Source: Anaerolineales bacterium
GTDB lineage: Bacteria; Chloroflexota; Anaerolineae; Anaerolineales; Villigracilaceae
Direction: 5' to 3'
NCBI GenBank assembly: GCA_016789205.1
Contig: JAEURF010000109.1
Location: 1-6,175, forward strand
Length of the DNA stretch: 6,175 nucleotides
Positions 4,432-6,175 of this stretch are shown here, piece after piece (within the stretch, counting starts at the first letter, position 1; the number at the start of each line of letters is the position of its first letter). The notes under the pieces were generated by a model. That model did not search any database. It was not told where the DNA came from and worked only from the letters and a program-made list of their open reading frames with translations. The position numbers and the translations under genes are program-made.

Positions 4432-6175
4432 TTACATCTCAACAATACAAGGTGATTCATCTTTCACAATCACACTTTCACCATTTGAAAATGTGACCGT
4501 TGTTTGTTCAGAACTGCGTACAATCGTGAGACCTTTATATTTAATCGTCACGGCAAACGGAAAAAGATTCTTGCCTTCCAGTTTAACTTTTGTACCGGAA
4601 AGAATCGTCACGCCTAAGGCTTGCATAAACAAACCAACTGGCGCAAAACCTTGCAAGGCATTCCGTTCGCCAAGCCCAATCCCTTTTTCAGCGTGATAGC
4701 GTTGATAAAATGCACGATTTTGTTTTAGATTTTGAATGACAGCATTCATCAAATGTGCAGTTAAGCGTGTCGCTTCGGCACGAAAGCCATACGCTAATAA
4801 ACCCTCAGCCATTAAAGTATTCCACGGCAAACTGACACTTAAAGAAACCGCTTCAGATTCTTTATTCAATGTATAAGGTAACGAGGGCAAGCCGAACGGT
4901 CGATCGAAGCGTTCAGCAGTCATAATATTTCTGCCAACCAACGCATACGCCCGTTGCTTTTCTAAGGCTCCCGCCCATAATGGCAAACCTAATGTAATAT
5001 CTTCACCGGTTGTATCCACAACCTTGACATTAATTTTGTCATTAAATTCCAAGCCGGTCACACTCACTCTACCAATACGTTTGAATATTTTTTGACTCGT
5101 CGCAACCAACCCGCCCGTGCGCCATTGAAATTGATGACCAGCAATTTTTTCGGATTCGCCTTTGGCATTTTTTGCAAAAAATTCACTGATGACTACTTCC
5201 GGTCGCTTCGCGGCTGGACTTTTGGTTTGAATCTCAATCAGCAACCTGACTCCCGCCTCTGACTCAAACTTGGGTTTCATATTGCCATCGCCTTTTTTCT
5301 TAGCAATGATTTTTCCATTTGTTGTTTCACCAGTTTCACGGTCTCGATATGAATAAAAACTGGTGCGTGCATTCCAACTGGCTTCCAGCGATTCTTTTAT
5401 TTTTTCTGCCTGTGCTTGGATTAATGCAGTTTCTTCATCTGGCTTACCAAGTTTATTTGCGATTTTCGCCAGCACTTGAGATTCTTTATATAACATCGCT
5501 TCAAGAGATGGGCTGTGAACAAAAGAGACATCCAAACCTTGTGACCATGAATTCCATACATCAAATAAGGGATTATCTTCAAAACCCGTTTGTAAAATAT
5601 GGTCCCATTCGGGAATGCCATCACGGTTTCTGTCATGAATCCCAGCAAACCACGCCCAGAAGAATTTAATGAGTTTTGGAAATACTTCTGCTAAAAAGTC
5701 TTCATCATTTGTAAGTTGATAATATTTCCAAGCCATGCTGGCAAGAATCGGCATGGATATAAACTTTCCGCGCTGACCTGCAATGCCGGGTCTGCCATCC
5801 ACTTCGCCATCTTCATCTTGTGTAGATAAAAAGTTGAGCAACAAATTCTTTGTGATTTGTGGCGCGCCATGCAAAATACTGGATAAATAATAAGCATCCA
5901 AAGCAAATTGACCATTCCAGGCGGGTGGATAATCTGTGCCATCGCCAGCGTGTGAAAAGCCTTGGTCAATTTGACGAGATTGCACAAAAGAGGAATGGGG
6001 TAAGTGATTGCCATTATTTACAAATAAAGCATGTGACGATTTTTGACTAAATGCCAATGCCGCATCCCAATCATTATCACCTGTGCGGATGTCTAAAACT
6101 TGGCTGGCATCTGTCATTTCTATTCTTGCAAGTTCTGCCGCCCAAGAGCGTGCGGCAGTTTTGCGGGCTAAGTCA
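4432..6175 (-). CDS. GH63-like (alpha/alpha)6-barrel glycoside hydrolase, N-terminus outside the window
   Basis: Predicted alpha-glycoside hydrolase related to amylo-alpha-1,6-glucosidase and GH63 enzymes, the group that includes mannosylglycerate and glucosylglycerate hydrolases. Residue numbers count from an internal Met at 6117; the frame stays open for 19 more codons to the edge (including SWAAELARIE) and that Met has no Shine-Dalgarno, so the true start lies beyond 6175. Visible in order: HPSFV-like LPHSSFVQSRQIDQG (39-53), the barrel segment WNGQFALDAYYL (67-78), DRNRDGIPEWDH (162-173), and QTGFEDNPLFD (176-186), which aligns by eye with the GH63 region holding the general acid (candidate D181). 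A beta-rich stretch (about 285-370) interrupts the helices. The barrel resumes with LPLWAG (378-383), LPWNTLMAEGLLAYG (430-444) and YHAEKGIGLGERN (474-486), where E477 or E484 is the candidate general base. A beta-strand C-terminal domain (about 504-561) ends the protein. No signal peptide can be judged. Substrate unknown. Confidence 0.8.
   Translation of the reverse strand, partial: DLARKTAARSWAAELARIEMTDASQVLDIRTGDNDWDAALAFSQKSSHALFVNNGNHLPHSSFVQSRQIDQGFSHAGDGTDYPPAWNGQFALDAYYLSSILHGAPQITKNLLLNFLSTQDEDGEVDGRPGIAGQRGKFISMPILASMAWKYYQLTNDEDFLAEVFPKLIKFFWAWFAGIHDRNRDGIPEWDHILQTGFEDNPLFDVWNSWSQGLDVSFVHSPSLEAMLYKESQVLAKIANKLGKPDEETALIQAQAEKIKESLEASWNARTSFYSYRDRETGETTNGKIIAKKKGDGNMKPKFESEAGVRLLIEIQTKSPAAKRPEVVISEFFAKNAKGESEKIAGHQFQWRTGGLVATSQKIFKRIGRVSVTGLEFNDKINVKVVDTTGEDITLGLPLWAGALEKQRAYALVGRNIMTAERFDRPFGLPSLPYTLNKESEAVSLSVSLPWNTLMAEGLLAYGFRAEATRLTAHLMNAVIQNLKQNRAFYQRYHAEKGIGLGERNALQGFAPVGLFMQALGVTILSGTKVKLEGKNLFPFAVTIKYKGLTIVRSSEQTTVTFSNGESVIVKDESPCIVEM

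Noticed and set aside
5319..5669. 116-codon open frame on the plus strand inside the hydrolase
   Set aside because: It lies wholly opposite a conserved enzyme, has no recognisable motif and shows no Shine-Dalgarno that I could find.
6115..6117. ATG as the start of the hydrolase
   Set aside because: The frame is open for 19 further codons to the edge, there is no ribosome binding site, and related enzymes have a further N-terminal domain.

Overview
The window is AT-rich, densely packed bacterial DNA in which every gene I can support lies on the minus strand, so genetic order runs from high to low coordinates. There is no taxonomic marker gene. The protein families and the palindromic spacer repeats remind me most of Anaerolineae-type Chloroflexota, often seen as metagenome-assembled genomes. 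That is inference from memory, not a search result.

Layout in transcription order: (1) 4432-6175, a GH63-like (alpha/alpha)6-barrel glycoside hydrolase whose N-terminal part lies outside the window. (2) 4331-4431, a short spacer with a small palindrome and a candidate extended -10 promoter. (3) 3254-4330, a complete K+-independent-type Na+/Ca2+ antiporter with both alpha repeats. (4) 1569-3254, a complete GH13 subfamily 18 phosphorylase of the sucrose/glucosylglycerate phosphorylase group, sharing one base (TGATG) with the antiporter. (5) about 1479-1569, a two-tier palindromic repeat flush with the phosphorylase stop. (6) 120-1463, a complete GT4-type retaining glycosyltransferase. (7) 47-108, a second, unrelated inverted repeat. 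(8) 1-29, a Shine-Dalgarno sequence and the first ten codons (MKISILHYSV) of what looks like another GT4 glycosyltransferase, cut by the window edge.

Taken together, the genes look like a small alpha-glucoside metabolism operon: a glycosyltransferase that could make or extend a glycoside, a phosphorylase that splits an alpha-glucoside to glucose-1-phosphate, and a hydrolase of the clan that contains mannosylglycerate and glucosylglycerate hydrolases. An ion exchanger is translationally linked in the middle. The most attractive reading is a compatible-solute (glucosylglycerate-type) synthesis and recycling locus tied to ion homeostasis. The substrate is not proven by the sequence; a general storage-glucan or glycolipid role is possible. 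No RNA genes, CRISPR arrays, transposase genes or frameshifts were seen, and no gene-free stretch exceeds about 110 bases.
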